Shown one piece after another: positions 1 through 10,851 of a stretch of DNA of 64,000 nt. The notes beneath the pieces are model-generated. The model ran no database searches, was not told the origin of the DNA, and saw only the letters and a program-made list of their open reading frames with translations. This stretch comes from Owenia fusiformis (Eukaryota > Annelida > Polychaeta > Sabellida > Oweniidae). The DNA lies in contig CAIIXF020000006.1 of assembly GCA_903813345.2 (NCBI GenBank), forward strand, positions 14,016,348 through 14,080,347. Direction: 5' to 3'. Made by a program: the position numbers and the translations under genes. Within the stretch, counting starts at the first letter, position 1; every line of letters begins with the position of its first letter.

Positions 1-1
1 C

Positions 2-289
2 ACAACACTGGTACAGGCCCGAAATGTTACTTGGTTACAACTTGATTTCACAAGCACATCTACTCTGGTGTTTTTGAGATATCTACCAAACTTAGAATAT
101 CTTTCTGTTGCAAGCTGTGACAATTTAGTGCCCCATGAATATAAAGCAATTAGACACTGCAGACACTCACTTCAACATCTATATTTACAGCATACAAGCA
201 AAGATGCAAGGACAATAGCGAACTTTGCAAGAACAGTATCCACATTTATTCACCATAGATTGCCAAGGCATTGGTTTCATTTTTATTGA
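2..289 (+). CDS. Possible leucine-rich-repeat protein, partial, 3' exons
   Basis: An open frame runs in from the left edge and stops at 289. It reads as leucine-rich-repeat-like sequence (LRYLPNLEYLSVASCDNL, then LQHLYLQHTSKDARTI), the spacing seen in F-box/LRR proteins. The true exon probably ends before the stop. A candidate following exon lies at about 304-391, between an acceptor (ctgacag) and a donor (gtaagt), open in only one frame and also leucine/asparagine-rich. The phases of these pieces with the 692-903 exon do not fit simply, so the model is provisional. The 5' part lies outside the window. No F-box is visible, and the identity beyond LRR-like is inference. Confidence 0.4.
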   Translation, partial: TTLVQARNVTWLQLDFTSTSTLVFLRYLPNLEYLSVASCDNLVPHEYKAIRHCRHSLQHLYLQHTSKDARTIANFARTVSTFIHHRLPRHWFHFY

Positions 290-691
290 GGTTTTTCGTC
301 TGACAGAAGCATTGGAGAACCTGCAAAACTGCAGATTATCTTTATTTAGTACTTTGAAATTAAACACATTCAACACAGTGTTCAGATTCAGGTAAGTGGT
401 TTTATTAAGATAATTCAGTTCTACGTTTAGACAGTTAGACATGGTTTATTAGGAAACAGCCCAATAGTTTGTATATAACATAACTATACTTTTGAGTCGT
501 TAGATCTTGTTTAGCAGGAAATAAATCATTTTCATGCAAATATTTCTAAATTTATTTTGATGTAGTGGTATGGTCCTTTGCATTATGGATGTTAAATTAT
601 CATTCAAACTGTCAATGGGCGCATGTTTTGTTGCATAATGGGAATTGAATAATTTTCTATTTGGAATTTATTCCATCTGACATCTTCGTAG

Positions 692-903
692 GCGATGCTA
701 CAAGGGAGTACATAGAACTCCTACATAGAGATGGCCTGCTTGAAAGAATACAATGCAGGTTATTCTTTGACAGGGTGAAGGAATTCTTCACTGTAGGCAC
801 AACAAACTTTAAGGCAAATGTCAAGTTAGACGATCCAATATGGCACCATTCTCAATTTATCGACTATTTACTAAAAGAGCCACTGCAAGGGTGGCTTCTG
901 TGA
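692..903 (+). CDS. Candidate terminal exon, unidentified protein
   Basis: A good acceptor (pyrimidine-rich tract ending tcttcgtag) is followed by about 70 open codons ending in TGA. The peptide is charged and aromatic (REYIELLHRDGLLER, then FFDRVKEFFTVG, ending LKEPLQGWLL) and looks like real coding sequence. It may be the last exon of the LRR-like gene starting left of the window. The phase with the candidate exon at 304-391 disagrees, so a missing exon or a separate gene is possible. I do not recognise the family. Confidence 0.4.
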
Positions 904-1124
904 GGTATTTCTACAACAGGTGGGTTTCCTCAATTAATAGGACTAATTAAGACTGTCACGAGTAACTATAACAAGACCCATTCATCATAATGGCGATGTA
1001 GTTTCGTTTGACACTTTTATCTATGATTAACAAGTCTATATACAGTATAATCGTGTATGAACCAAAATGAGCCAAAATTTCGTCATGATACTGTACTTCT
1101 AATTAATTTGACAAACATTTAAAT

Positions 1125-1153
1125 TTGCACTGGAGGTTGAGCCTCCAGTGCAA
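1125..1153. other. Perfect 12-bp hairpin
   Basis: ttgcactggagg and its exact reverse complement are separated by the 5-base loop ttgag. It lies in non-coding DNA about 220 bp after the exon ending at 903. It does not match the histone 3' stem-loop. Confidence 0.6.
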
Positions 1154-1413
1154 TGTAACAGATGTAAGTAAATTAAATGAAATATGTAAAATGTTAACAA
1201 ATATTTCATGTGTATTATCTTGTATAATGTGTTTGTGAGTGGGGTACACAAGAGTGTGGTGCAGGACTACCTTGTATGAAGAATGTGTGTATGTTAGTAG
1301 AGTGCACAAGTGCTTGAGGTGAGAGTACCTTATTTTGTTGTTTTGTCCAGATGAATGACATTTTTGTGGACTGATGAATGCCAGAAGTCCTTGGAGATAC
1401 TCACAGGAAAATA

Positions 1414-2344
1414 TTGTAATGGAAATGCCATTTATTGTCTCCATATAGCAGATATTCCTGGTGAAGTAAATAAGGGGGGATAGGCTATTACTTAATGGCA
1501 GAATCTGATCTATAGGTGACAAAATAACAAGCAACATGCGTAATTGACCTACCATTCTATTCCTTACAATATCAAATAAAATATCTCCGAAAAGATTCAC
1601 AATATGTTATAAATTGGTGAAGTTATTAATGATTCACAGTGCAAAAATGAGTGAAAAATGTTTAAATTCTCCCAAATAATAAGAATGGTAACCATTCTTA
1701 TAGAAAAATAATACATTATTGTAAAAATCTTTAGTTTTCCTAGAATAAAGTATGCACTTTTGTGATTTTTAGAAAATAGACATGACAAGGAATGACATGA
1801 GCCAAAAATATTCTAAAATTGAAACAATTTTTTGTTTAGCCTGCTCGCTATATCTGATTCTCTCTTTAAGTTTAGTTCAGTTAGTTTATTTGTGCAGGAT
1901 GATACAAACTCGGGAGTGTCATGAAATTTCCCACTACATTAAGCAACTCTTTTAGTAAAAAAACAAAACAAAATTACCAAAATATATTTTAAATGGAGTT
2001 ATGTAGTTTTTAGATTATCACGGAATATTACAGGATATTATTACATGTACTGTACCAGTCACTCCCATGATTGTATATCAATAATAAGTACTGACTCTGG
2101 AGGGTACTTGTCAATCAGAAACAAAATTGGAAGTTGGGGTTCTATCCCAGAGTCAGGATTTGGTCATGTGATTATGTAAGTGGGTTAAATTTCCAGCAAG
2201 CAGTCATGTCCTCCAAGTCCTATAAAAACTAAATTCAAACTAAATTTAAGAGTATTCAACTTTGCGCAACACAATCAAAATTACTACATTCAACACAATA
2301 TTCAAGACTTAAAAAGAAAAAAGAAAAGAATTTTTTTTAGTGTG
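1414..2344 (+). repeat. Dispersed repeat R1, copy 1, interrupted by a TTAA element
   Basis: This stretch matches 9748-10343 over about 560 bp once the insert at 1496-1865 is removed. Shared landmarks are tttattgtctccatatag, gtgcaggatgatac, a cctataaaaact TATA-like box and the end ttgattaaactgtaattcag. Both copies have the same orientation and lie about 8 kb apart on either side of the gypsy debris, so they could be solo or flanking LTRs. No TG...CA ends or primer-binding site were recognised. Confidence 0.75.
1496..1865 (+). mobile_element. TTAA-flanked MITE, copy 1 (370 bp)
   Basis: The element is bounded by TTAA at 1492-1495 and 1866-1869. Its ends are imperfect inverted repeats: the right end reads inward as agagagaatcagatata and the left as tggcagaatctgatctata, matching better-preserved ends in the copy at 54119-54503, which lies in inverse orientation. 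The sister copy of the host repeat near 9825-9840 has one TTAA and no insert, so it is the empty site. TTAA target choice is typical of piggyBac and Kolobok transposases. No transposase is encoded. Confidence 0.8.
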
Positions 2345-2580
2345 TTGATTAAACTGTAATTCAGCTTTGTAAGAAGGATTGAAGGACAGGAGGATTTCTA
2401 GAAGCTTAAGGACACCTGAACATAATTACTAATAGCGGTGAGCATTTGGTGTTAATCAAGAATTTGATTAAACTGTAATTCAGCTTTGTAAGAAGGATTG
2501 AAGGACAGGAGGATTTCTAGAAGCTTAAGGACACGTGAACATAATTACTAATAGCGGTGAGCATTTTGGTGTTAATCAAT
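2345..2580 (+). repeat. Tandem duplication, 118 bp x 2
   Basis: Two nearly identical units begin with ttgattaaactgtaattcag at 2345 and 2463 and end near agcggtgagcattt. The first 40 bp also occur at the end of the second R1 copy near 10310. Confidence 0.85.
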
Positions 2581-4133
2581 TGTTAAATTAGGAATTGTTT
2601 CTTCTCAAGTTTGAAAGAAATGAATTTAAATCAAGAGTTTTGTTAGGAATTTTGTTTGACTGTATCATCTATACTTGAACAATTAAATAATTTATACAAC
2701 CGCATTAATTTTATCAAATTTGTACCGAAGTTTTCTTTTGAATTTATTTAATATAACGTAGGATGCCTTGTATATATTGTAAAAGAAGGTTGCTTTACAT
2801 TAAACTAAAATCAAGACACAGGATCTCCTTGTCATGCATCAGACTGTATTTAGTACCTTTATGTCATTACAAAGTGTATTCTCTCAAAGATACTGTGAAG
2901 GGTATTGAATGCATTCCGTGCCTGCAAGCACAGCATGTGATTCCCTCCATACAACCAACAAGGCATCGGCCGCCAAGCTCCGTACCTAGAGCTAAGGTTT
3001 ATCAAATGTACAAAAAGTCTATTATATTTTGAGAAATTCTTCTAATGAAGATTTGTTTTATTAAATAATATTTTAGAATCCTACATTAAACAATCTTAAA
3101 GTAAGTACTTGATTTCAATCAGTCCTGTAATCTGGCATATTTCAAACTCTAATTAAATTCTCTTACCGTAAATGGTAAAGGATCGTGTACAATTATAATG
3201 TAATCAATAACCCAGATGCGAGTAGAAATAATCTTGATTTACGTCATTAAAAATTCAAAATTCAGTCAAACTAATATCATATTTGAAATCTACATGTAAA
3301 ATTACATCTAGAAATGTGGTTTTAAAAAGTGTTTATCAACTTTTAAAAATTAATTTTCTTTGAAAATGTGACTTCTAGCTCGGGGAGATTCCCCATAGAC
3401 CCCATGCTATAAAATCACAAAAAATGAAATATCTTTTCTTTTAGTGGACAATTAATATTTTGCTTTACTGGACATATTTTCTTTAGTATAAGTATCAGAC
3501 GCATAAGGGTTATATGAAAATTGAGCGGCTTAAATTGATAATATTCAAGTTTAAGGGAACTTTCTCATATACCTGCCATGTTAATTGACCCGAATCAGCC
3601 ACCTGGTGGTGAAACTGGTACCTACCTACTCGCATTTGGGTAATTAGATTTAAGTCTCAGAGGTCAACAGTCCCTGATTTATGGAGGAATTTATCAGCAT
3701 GAGAACTGTTATATTTTGTCAAAGTTTATTCATTAATTTTAAGATTTAGCTTATTGTACAATGTTGATTGATGTTACATGAAATCCAAGTGAAGAATGTC
3801 ACATGCCATGTTTGGCTCTACTAATTATTAAGATTCTAACTAATTAATCCATCATAAAGTCAAACTTAGCCATATTATAATAGCTTCCGGCTGTAAGAAC
3901 CTTCTGAATGACTATATATTGTAAATTCGCTCTAAATTTGTACTCATAAACCATAACTGATTATGTTTGTGATTTAATTGCCTTATTCTGGGGTGAGATT
4001 GTATCTGGAATTTTATGGACTTTGTCAGGTCGATCTGTGAACTAAAAAAAGTGTAGATTCAACCAGGCTGTATAATACTTAGGTATAGGAAACTTTAACT
4101 CAACACTTCTTTCTTTTTGTATTTACTTAATCT
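2581..4133. other. Non-coding stretch, nothing recognised
   Basis: AT-rich DNA with no long ORF of recognisable content. The open frame at 2763-3032 is cysteine-rich only by chance composition, with no family motif. No clear inverted repeats or tandem arrays were seen. Confidence 0.5.
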
Positions 4134-6475
4134 GTGTTGGAAATGGCCTTGCCAGCTATCTTGGGTATGGACTTCCTGATTCAGTCTAGAGGGAAACTTA
4201 ATTTTGATAAACTTCAAATGGAAGTGGATGAAGGAATAGTCACGTGTTATACTGTGACAGAACCAACTTTAAGTTCTACCCTACAACTTAACGAAGATGT
4301 TTCCATACAGCCAGGGGAAGTTAAAGTGGTGAGAACTTCAAAGATCAGATCCAGATTTGTGTGTGGTGTATGAGCACGGAACTCTACCACCTAAAATTGA
4401 TCGACCAAGCCGGGATTTACAGAGCTATCTTATCAAAAAACCACTGATGATCACAATCATGCCCTGAAGGCTGTACTACAACGTTTGGATGAGAACAATC
4501 TCACAATAAACTCCCAAAAATGTGAGTTCAGCAAAAGTGAAATATCGTTCTTTGGACAACTATTCACCAAAGATGGCGTCAAACCTGACCCCGTAAAAGT
4601 GGCCTCTATCCTCAACATGGCCCAACCTACCGATGCTGGCGAAGTTAGATCATATCTTGGAATGATTAACTACTGCGCTCGATTCATGAAGGATCTAGTA
4701 ACCATAACCAAACCCCTTCGTGACCTCACCCTGAAGCATGTCAAATGGACATGGACCCCCACCCACCAACAGGCTTTTGATGAAACCAAAACCGCCCTCA
4801 AATCTGAAACCTGCATGGCTTACTTTGACCCCCAGTTGGATACCATAGTGCATGTTGATACATCCCTAGTTGGACTATCAGCCATATTATCTCAAAATGG
4901 TAAAATCATCCACTATGGAAGCAGATCCCTGACCCCCTTGAAGCCAGATACTCAGACTGAGCGTGAGGCCCTTGGTGCATGCTGGGGTATAAAATCTAAC
5001 CGTCTATATCTACTTGGAAAGCCGTTCACCATAACCACAGACCACAAGCCATTAGTCCCCATGTTCAGTAACCCCAGAGCTAACCCCCCTCCACGCATAC
5101 AAAGATGGATGCTGAGACTACAGGACTATACATTTACTGTTGTATACAAACCTGGAAACAACAACCCTGCTGATTACCTATCCAGACACCCCCTACCCAC
5201 ATCTGGTAATGAGCAATTATCACAAATCGCAGAGAGCTATCTGAACCTAGTCTCTGAGTATGATATACCCAAGGCCATGACCTTAGCTGAGGTCAAATCA
5301 GCCAGTACCACTGACCCTACCCTTAAGTGGCTGCGTCAGATAATCACATCCAACCAGTGGCATATCTCACAACAACCCCCTGATCAAGCTGTGAACTTAC
5401 GTCACATGGCAATATATACCAAGGTGAAAGATGAACTATCTGTTACACAGAACGACATCGTTATAAGAGGAAACCTGCTCGTCCTACCAGAGAATCTTCA
5501 ATCGAAGGCTATTGAGTTAGCACACGCAGGTCATTAAGGAGCTACAAAGACAAAATCGTTGTTGCGTACCAAAGTTTGGTTCCTGTACCTTAATGAACAG
5601 GTAGAACACAAAGTTAAAACCTGTATTGCCAGGCAACCACAACAAACCCTCCCCGTGACCACATAAAGATGAGTGAGCTACAACCCGCCCAATGGACAAA
5701 CCTATCCGTTGATTTCTCTGGACCCTACCCATCCAATGAGTATGTCCTTGTTGTAAAAGATTACTACTCAAGATATCTGGACATTGCTACCACAAGCACG
5801 TCATCAAGAGCAGTTATACCGAAAATGGACAGAATGTTCAGCTCTTTTGGAACACCCCGCAATCTGAAAAGCGACAATGGCCCACCCTTCGACAGTCATT
5901 AATTCGCCAAATTTATGACTCACAATGGAATCAACCACCACAGAGTTACACCACTCTGGCCTGAAAGTAATGGCAGCGTAGAATCAATCATAAAAAACAT
6001 CAACAAAGTAGCCCAGGCAGCAATCATAAAAAACATCAACAAAGTAGCCCAGGCAGCAATCATAGAAGGCCAAAACTGGAAACAGCAAATATTTAGATGG
6101 CTACGCAACCATAATGCAACACCCCATTCTACCACCGGCATATCCCTCTATGAAGCTATGTTCAATCGCAAAATGTACATTGGCATCCCTGACCTTGGAC
6201 CTACCCCAAACCCAGAGATTGACCACTCTCTCCGCACTGCAGATCAAAAACAAAAAGCTGCAATGAAAACAAATGCCGAGAATCACCGGCCAGTAAGACA
6301 ACATACCATCAAAGTTGGTTGACAAGGTACTTTGCAAGGACATCAAGAAAGGCAAACTGATGACACCGATCAACAGATCATTACAGTGCCTGGAATGGAT
6401 ATGGAAGGATGCTTTTTTGAAACCACTATTGATGATCCCAAAAGAAACGCTTTCCACGATGGTACAAGAAACCAA
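4134..6475 (+). pseudogene. Broken Ty3/gypsy-type retrotransposon pol (protease, RT/RNase H, integrase)
   Basis: Order on the plus strand: the C-terminal half of a retropepsin-like protease (ILGMDFL at about 4158), a frame change near 4400, then the reverse transcriptase thumb, connection and RNase H region open from 4485 to 5537 (SEISFFGQLFTKDG; YLGMINYCARFMKD; TTDHKPL; NNPADYLSRHP), typical of Ty3/gypsy pol. The RT palm with its YxDD motif and the protease DTG are missing. Integrase follows in two frames (5538-5902 and 5915-6322), with catalytic-core landmarks VDFSGPYP, KSDNGPPF and PESNGSVE, and one zinc-finger cysteine changed in CIARQP. Frameshifts at about 5537, 5902 and 6322 make it inactive. 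A 36-bp in-frame tandem duplication sits at 5991-6062. Confidence 0.9.
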
Positions 6476-7290
6476 TGAAGGTTATACAGGTGGCCATTTT
6501 GGGAATGTTCAAGACTCTTGGTACACTCAATAATAGAGTCTACTGGCCTAATATGAATGAAGATGTTACACGCCATGTTCGAGCCTGTGAGACGTGTGCA
6601 AAATACAATGGCACTCAGAAACACCCAAGAGGTGGTCTTCAACATGTGCCAGTGAGTCAACCAATGAAAAGAGTTGCCGTGGATGTCCTTGGGCCATTTC
6701 CAGTATCCAACCAGGGTAACAAAGTGATTGCCGTAGCCGGTGATTATTTCACGAATAAGCATTTCCTCTCACAAATCAGGAGGCAACCACAGGGGCCAGG
6801 GCAATGATGGAGAACTTCTTCTCACGCTTTGGAGCCCCTGTGGAGCTCCATTCCGACCAGGGGAGGAATTTCGAATCCAATGTTCTTGCTGAAATATGCC
6901 ATCTTATGGGAATCAAAAAGACGAGGACCACCCCTTTTAATCCAAAGTCAGATGGGCAAGTTGAGAGATTCAACAGAACTTTGGTGTCCATGATAGCCAA
7001 AATGATGGCGCCCGAGCAACATGGAAGGGATTGGGATGAGCATATTGTGGGAGCTTTGGTGGAGTACCGCAGTTCTGTTCACGAGTCCACTGGATTTACA
7101 CCTAATATGCTCATGATGGGGCATGAAGTGCAACTACCAATCGACTTGCTGATTGAAGGCCCAGAAGAAGATTATTTACCAACCACTGACTTCGTCATTA
7201 AATGAGAGACAACATAAACATTGCCTGGGAACGTACAAACCAATACTTAGGAAAGGCAGAACAGAACGGTACCTCCAAATTATAGGGGCG
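6476..7290 (+). pseudogene. Second Ty3/gypsy integrase fragment, different lineage
   Basis: A second integrase starts straight after the first. It has a zinc-binding region (RVYWPNMNEDV, then CETCAKYNG), a core domain (AVDVLGPFPV), then, after a small deletion and frameshift near 6755-6800, the frame 6804-7205 with RFGAPVELHSDQG, KSDGQVERFNRTL and a C-terminal region (TGFTPNMLMMGHE). The DDE residues are visible as VDVLG, HSDQG and the E of QVERF. The sequence is clearly different from the integrase just upstream, so this is a junction of two elements rather than a duplication. No LTR was identified with confidence. Confidence 0.88.
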
Positions 7291-7504
7291 TATCTGACAT
7301 TTTTGCAAAAATGATATTTTTACAGATTCTGATTCAGGAAAATGTGTTCTTTAGGTGAGCAAAGGCTTAAAATTCTATCTTTAGTAGTTTAAAAGTTAGG
7401 GGAGGGCTTATCTGCATAAAAATTATAATTTTCAGAACACAGTGGATCAAACATTCAAACTTGCAGCAAGTGTAGCCTCGTTTTGAGTCTAGGGAAAGTA
7501 CAAT

Positions 7505-7740
7505 ATGGTGGCCCCCATGAAAAGATTTGAAAAACTTAGCAAAGACACTATTTGTGCCATTAAATCGGTAAATACACAATGTATCAGAGGAAGTTGTGAT
7601 GAAACGTTCTATGAAGTTGTTGAACAGCTTCAGAAGGAAGAAGTACAGTTAATAGAAACTCTGATTTTGAAGAAATATTCTCTTGGACATACACAGAAAT
7701 TCCGAGAAATATATTCTCTTGTACAGGTACCGCTGCTTCT
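7505..7740 (+). CDS. Unidentified open frame, possibly an exon
   Basis: The open frame starts MVAPMKRFEKLSKDTICAI and reads on through a helical, charged segment (FYEVVEQLQKEEVQLIETL) to IYSLVQ, where cag/gtaccg could be a splice donor near 7735. I do not recognise a domain. It lies between gypsy debris and other repeats, so it may be part of a decayed element. Confidence that it is a functional gene is low. Confidence 0.3.
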
Positions 7741-7983
7741 TATATTTTCACTTACCTTGACACGAAGATGTATTACTCAATTGTTATGTTTATACAATTT
7801 ATTTGATATATAAAAAAAGATTAGATTACACATGCCTGGCATAGCCAGCTTTTGGTAGGGGGATGGACTCTACCCCCCCCCCCAATCACCTATACATAAA
7901 AGTGTCCATGCAAATACAACTCCCTCCGTAATGTGTATGTTGTACTCATGACAGGCCCGGAAACAGATAGTTGCACTGAACAA

Positions 7984-8041
7984 AATTCTCTCTGTACCAA
8001 GGAAGCCTATGAGAGATTATACTTGGTACAGAGAGAGAATT
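7984..8041. other. Long hairpin, about 18-bp arms
   Basis: aattctctctgtaccaag at 7984-8001 pairs with cttggtacagagagagaatt at 8022-8041, with one 2-base expansion and a 20-base loop. It could be a small fold-back repeat or a hairpin RNA precursor. Nothing in the flanks decides between these. Confidence 0.55.
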
Positions 8042-8710
8042 TCGATATCAGTCGCAATGCAGTTTTGCATATTACTTACCATTGTATTTTTGCTTTTCAG
8101 TGTTTTCCCATGGTCCAGAGACAACTGACTCATGTCGTATGTGAGACTGTGAGAAATGTAACTTTTTAATTGGATATGCTTTCTTTCCCTACCTTGACAG
8201 TTCACAAGACCAAGGCCTTTACCATATGTGTTGAACATTTTTTCTGTATAAAAAGGTATGGCATACCCAATAGTCCAAATACATAAGTTGACTTCCCTAA
8301 ATAGGGCATGAGCACTAAAATAATGCATACAATTTGTTTTTAATACATCAATTTCATCCTTACCAATATCAATACGACTAAATAAAATAACACTTTTTGC
8401 AAGTCTTTGACCAATGTACGCAAGGATACATAAGTGTAGCTCAGCATTTTTCTTTCTTACATCTGACAATGTACTTTTTTGTATATAATCGTTTAAACAT
8501 TTCAACAATGTCATAAAATGTGTTGACATTTTCAATGAATCTTCTCACTACTGTGGATGACATGCTCAATACTAGAGTAAATATTTTTATGAAAGTATTG
8601 CCAGGCATTATTTTTGCAGTGCAATGGCTCGGGATGAGGAAAATCTACATGTTTACCAATAGGTGGTAATTTAGCTTGACGAGAATTTCTAGAAGATATA
8701 CCTTTAAATG
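8017..8710 (-). pseudogene. Decayed protein-coding relic, probably element-derived
   Basis: On the minus strand an upstream segment (IGKHVDFPHPEPLHCKNNAW) leads, after a stop and a frame change near 8535, into a 172-codon frame ending at 8017. That frame holds KSVILFSRIDIGKDEIDVLK and FNTYGKGLGLVNCQGRERKH. The C-terminal pattern (GKGLGL, then Q/E and a charged H) is reminiscent of proteins carried by large DNA elements in marine invertebrates, but I cannot name the family. The frame break indicates a pseudogene. Confidence 0.4.
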
Positions 8711-9112
8711 CATAATTCCAGGGATTTTTTTTACTTTTACTCTTGTGTTTTTCTACAAGTTTTGCCTGGGCAACTCTCTGGTTATATGACCAAGGTTGCC
8801 AAGTTGAAACTGATGCATCTTACCCTATGCTGCCACCTATTGTCTTCATATTATATTTGGATACATTTGCAAAACTAGAAAGAAAAGTTGCAGCATTTGA
8901 CAATTCACCTGCAGCTATAGCTAGCCATTTCTGGTCAGCAGCAATTAGCTCTAGCTTGAAACAAATTAAAATGATTACAAATACTTATGTTAGACTAATG
9001 CATTCAAGCGCTGTTAGAATATAAGTAAAATAAAGATACAATGATGATGGTTAAAATAACTCTATAATGTGGGATTATGTAATCATCATTATGCTGGCAC
9101 TTGACGATGTTC

Positions 9113-9600
9113 TCGGAACAGTTCACTATATATTATTCAAAAATTAAAAGTGTTATTTTTTGTTGTAGAATGTCTGGACCCTATCAACTCACTCCTTTGA
9201 GTCTATCTAATCTGCTAAATTCAACAATAATTGTTCCAGATCTTGCATACATCCATTAGCAGTTGGTATTTTCTTCCGGTGACTAGTTTGTATTTCATTT
9301 TCAAGGAGCAGGCTACGTTTTTGATTTCCACGGATTTCGATGTTATTTTAGTTCCAATTTCCGTTGGTAGGTGGCGCAGTGGGGAATTTGGCAAGAGCGT
9401 CATAAACATACCTAAGTTATTACATAAAGCCACATGAACGACATTTCCTCTTCAAGCTATGCCCTCAAAGGCTAAGAAAGAAATTGAGAGGAGTGCCTAA
9501 AGCATTAATAAACAGTTTGTTGTGGGAGCGACAGGAGCAAGTAAAGGCAGTGAGTTGGATGAGACAAGTGGCACGCCCAAAGGACAATCCAAATTAAAAG
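9113..9600 (+). pseudogene. Gene family F, copy A (disrupted N-terminal exon)
   Basis: 9113-9212 is nearly identical to 10344-10442, including the acceptor tttttgttgtag and the start MSGPYQLTPLSLS. The middle (about 9213-9395) is unrelated to copy B and introduces a stop. From about 9396 the match resumes (the KPHERHFLF and KALINSLLWERQEQVK region). Copy A is therefore a broken version with its centre replaced. Confidence 0.7.
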
Positions 9601-9747
9601 AGGCAGAGGCCATGATATAGAATTTGGAGCAACGCCTAGCATCCGTATGAGGCAGGACAGACGTGTTGGCAAGGTGGTGGAGAGTTATGGACATGGAGTG
9701 CTATAGACCAAAAATGCCGATCCAGGGGTATCGGCTATATGGAGGGG

Positions 9748-10343
9748 GGAGGTAATGGAACGGAAATGCTGTTTATTGTCTCCATATAGAGGATATTCCT
9801 GGTGAAGAAAATAAAGGGGGATAGGGTATTAGTTAAGTTTAGTTCAGTTTGTTCATTTGTGCAGGATGATACAGACTTGGGAGTGACATGAAATTTTCCA
9901 CTACATTAAGCAACCCTTTTGGTAAAAAAAAACACAACAAAATTACCAAAATATATTTTAAATGGAGTTATGTAGCGTTTAGATTGTTATCAGTTGATAC
10001 GGGATATTATTACATGTACTGTACCAGTCACTCCAATGATTGTAGCATCAATAATAAGTCCTGACTATGGAGGGTACTTGTCAATCAGAAACAAAAGTGG
10101 AAGTTGGGGTCTTATCCCAGAGTCAGCATTTGGTCATGTGATTATGTAGGTGGGTTAAATTTCCAGCAAGCAGTCCTGTCCTCCAAGTCCTATAAAAACT
10201 AAATTCAAACTAAATTTAGGTGTCTTCAACTTTGCGCAGCACGATCAATATTACTACATTCAACACAACATTCAAGATTAAAAAGAAACTTTTTAGTTTA
10301 ATTTGATTAAACTGTAATTCAGCTTTGTAAGAAGGATTGAAGG
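9748..10343 (+). repeat. Dispersed repeat R1, copy 2 (uninterrupted)
   Basis: Same-strand match to 1414-2344. At the position where copy 1 carries the 370-bp TTAA element, this copy reads ggtattagttaagtttag with a single TTAA, i.e. the pre-insertion site. It sits between copies A and B of gene family F. Confidence 0.78.
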
Positions 10344-10400
10344 TTCGGAACAGTTCACTATATATTATTCAAAATTTAAAAGTGTTATTTTTTGTTGTAG

Positions 10401-10851
10401 AATGTCTGGACCCTATCAACTCACTCCTTTGAGTCTATCTACTTCCATGAACTCTCCTCCAAGGTCACCCAGCACTGTATATAGTAGTACTGTGGGACAC
10501 AGTCTGGCACTCCCCGACTACAGTGATATGGAAGGGGATAGCAACTCCATTACTAGTCAACAAACGTTGGTCTCAGAAGTATCGACATCCTCCGTTGTCT
10601 CATCAAGAGACAAGGCCAAGGCAAAAGATTTGCAAGAAATAGATCAATTGCTAGAAAAGACCCTAAGTTATTACATAAAACCACATGAACGACATTTCCT
10701 CTTCAAGCTAAGCCCTCAAGGGCTAAGAAAGAAATTGAGAGGAGTGCCTAAAGCATTAATAAACAGTTTGTTGTGGGAGCGACAGGAGCAAGTAAAGGCA
10801 GCGAGTCGGATGAGACGAGTGGCACGCCTAAAAGCAATCAAGATGACATAG
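10401..10851 (+). CDS. Gene family F, copy B: unidentified small protein
   Basis: After an acceptor (tttttgttgtag) an ATG opens a 149-codon frame. It has a Ser/Thr/Pro-rich N-terminus (TPLSLSTSMNSPPRSPSTVY), an acidic/serine middle and a basic C-terminal half with a likely helix (EIDQLLEKTLSYYIKPHERH; KKLRGVPKALINSLLWERQE). From about 10773 a second frame is also open through the segment shared with the C-terminal copies (SDETSGTPKSNQDDIATEPS), so which frame is used is unclear. The 3' end joins directly to the C-terminal exon type that elsewhere (11.6 and 18.2 kb) is preceded by an intron-like acceptor. No known domain was recognised. Confidence 0.5.

Noticed and set aside
1125-1153. Histone mRNA 3' stem-loop
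   Set aside because: Stem and loop sequence differ from the conserved histone element, and no histone gene is nearby.
8743-9024. 93-codon plus-strand frame
   Set aside because: No recognisable domain, no splice or family evidence, in decayed element DNA.
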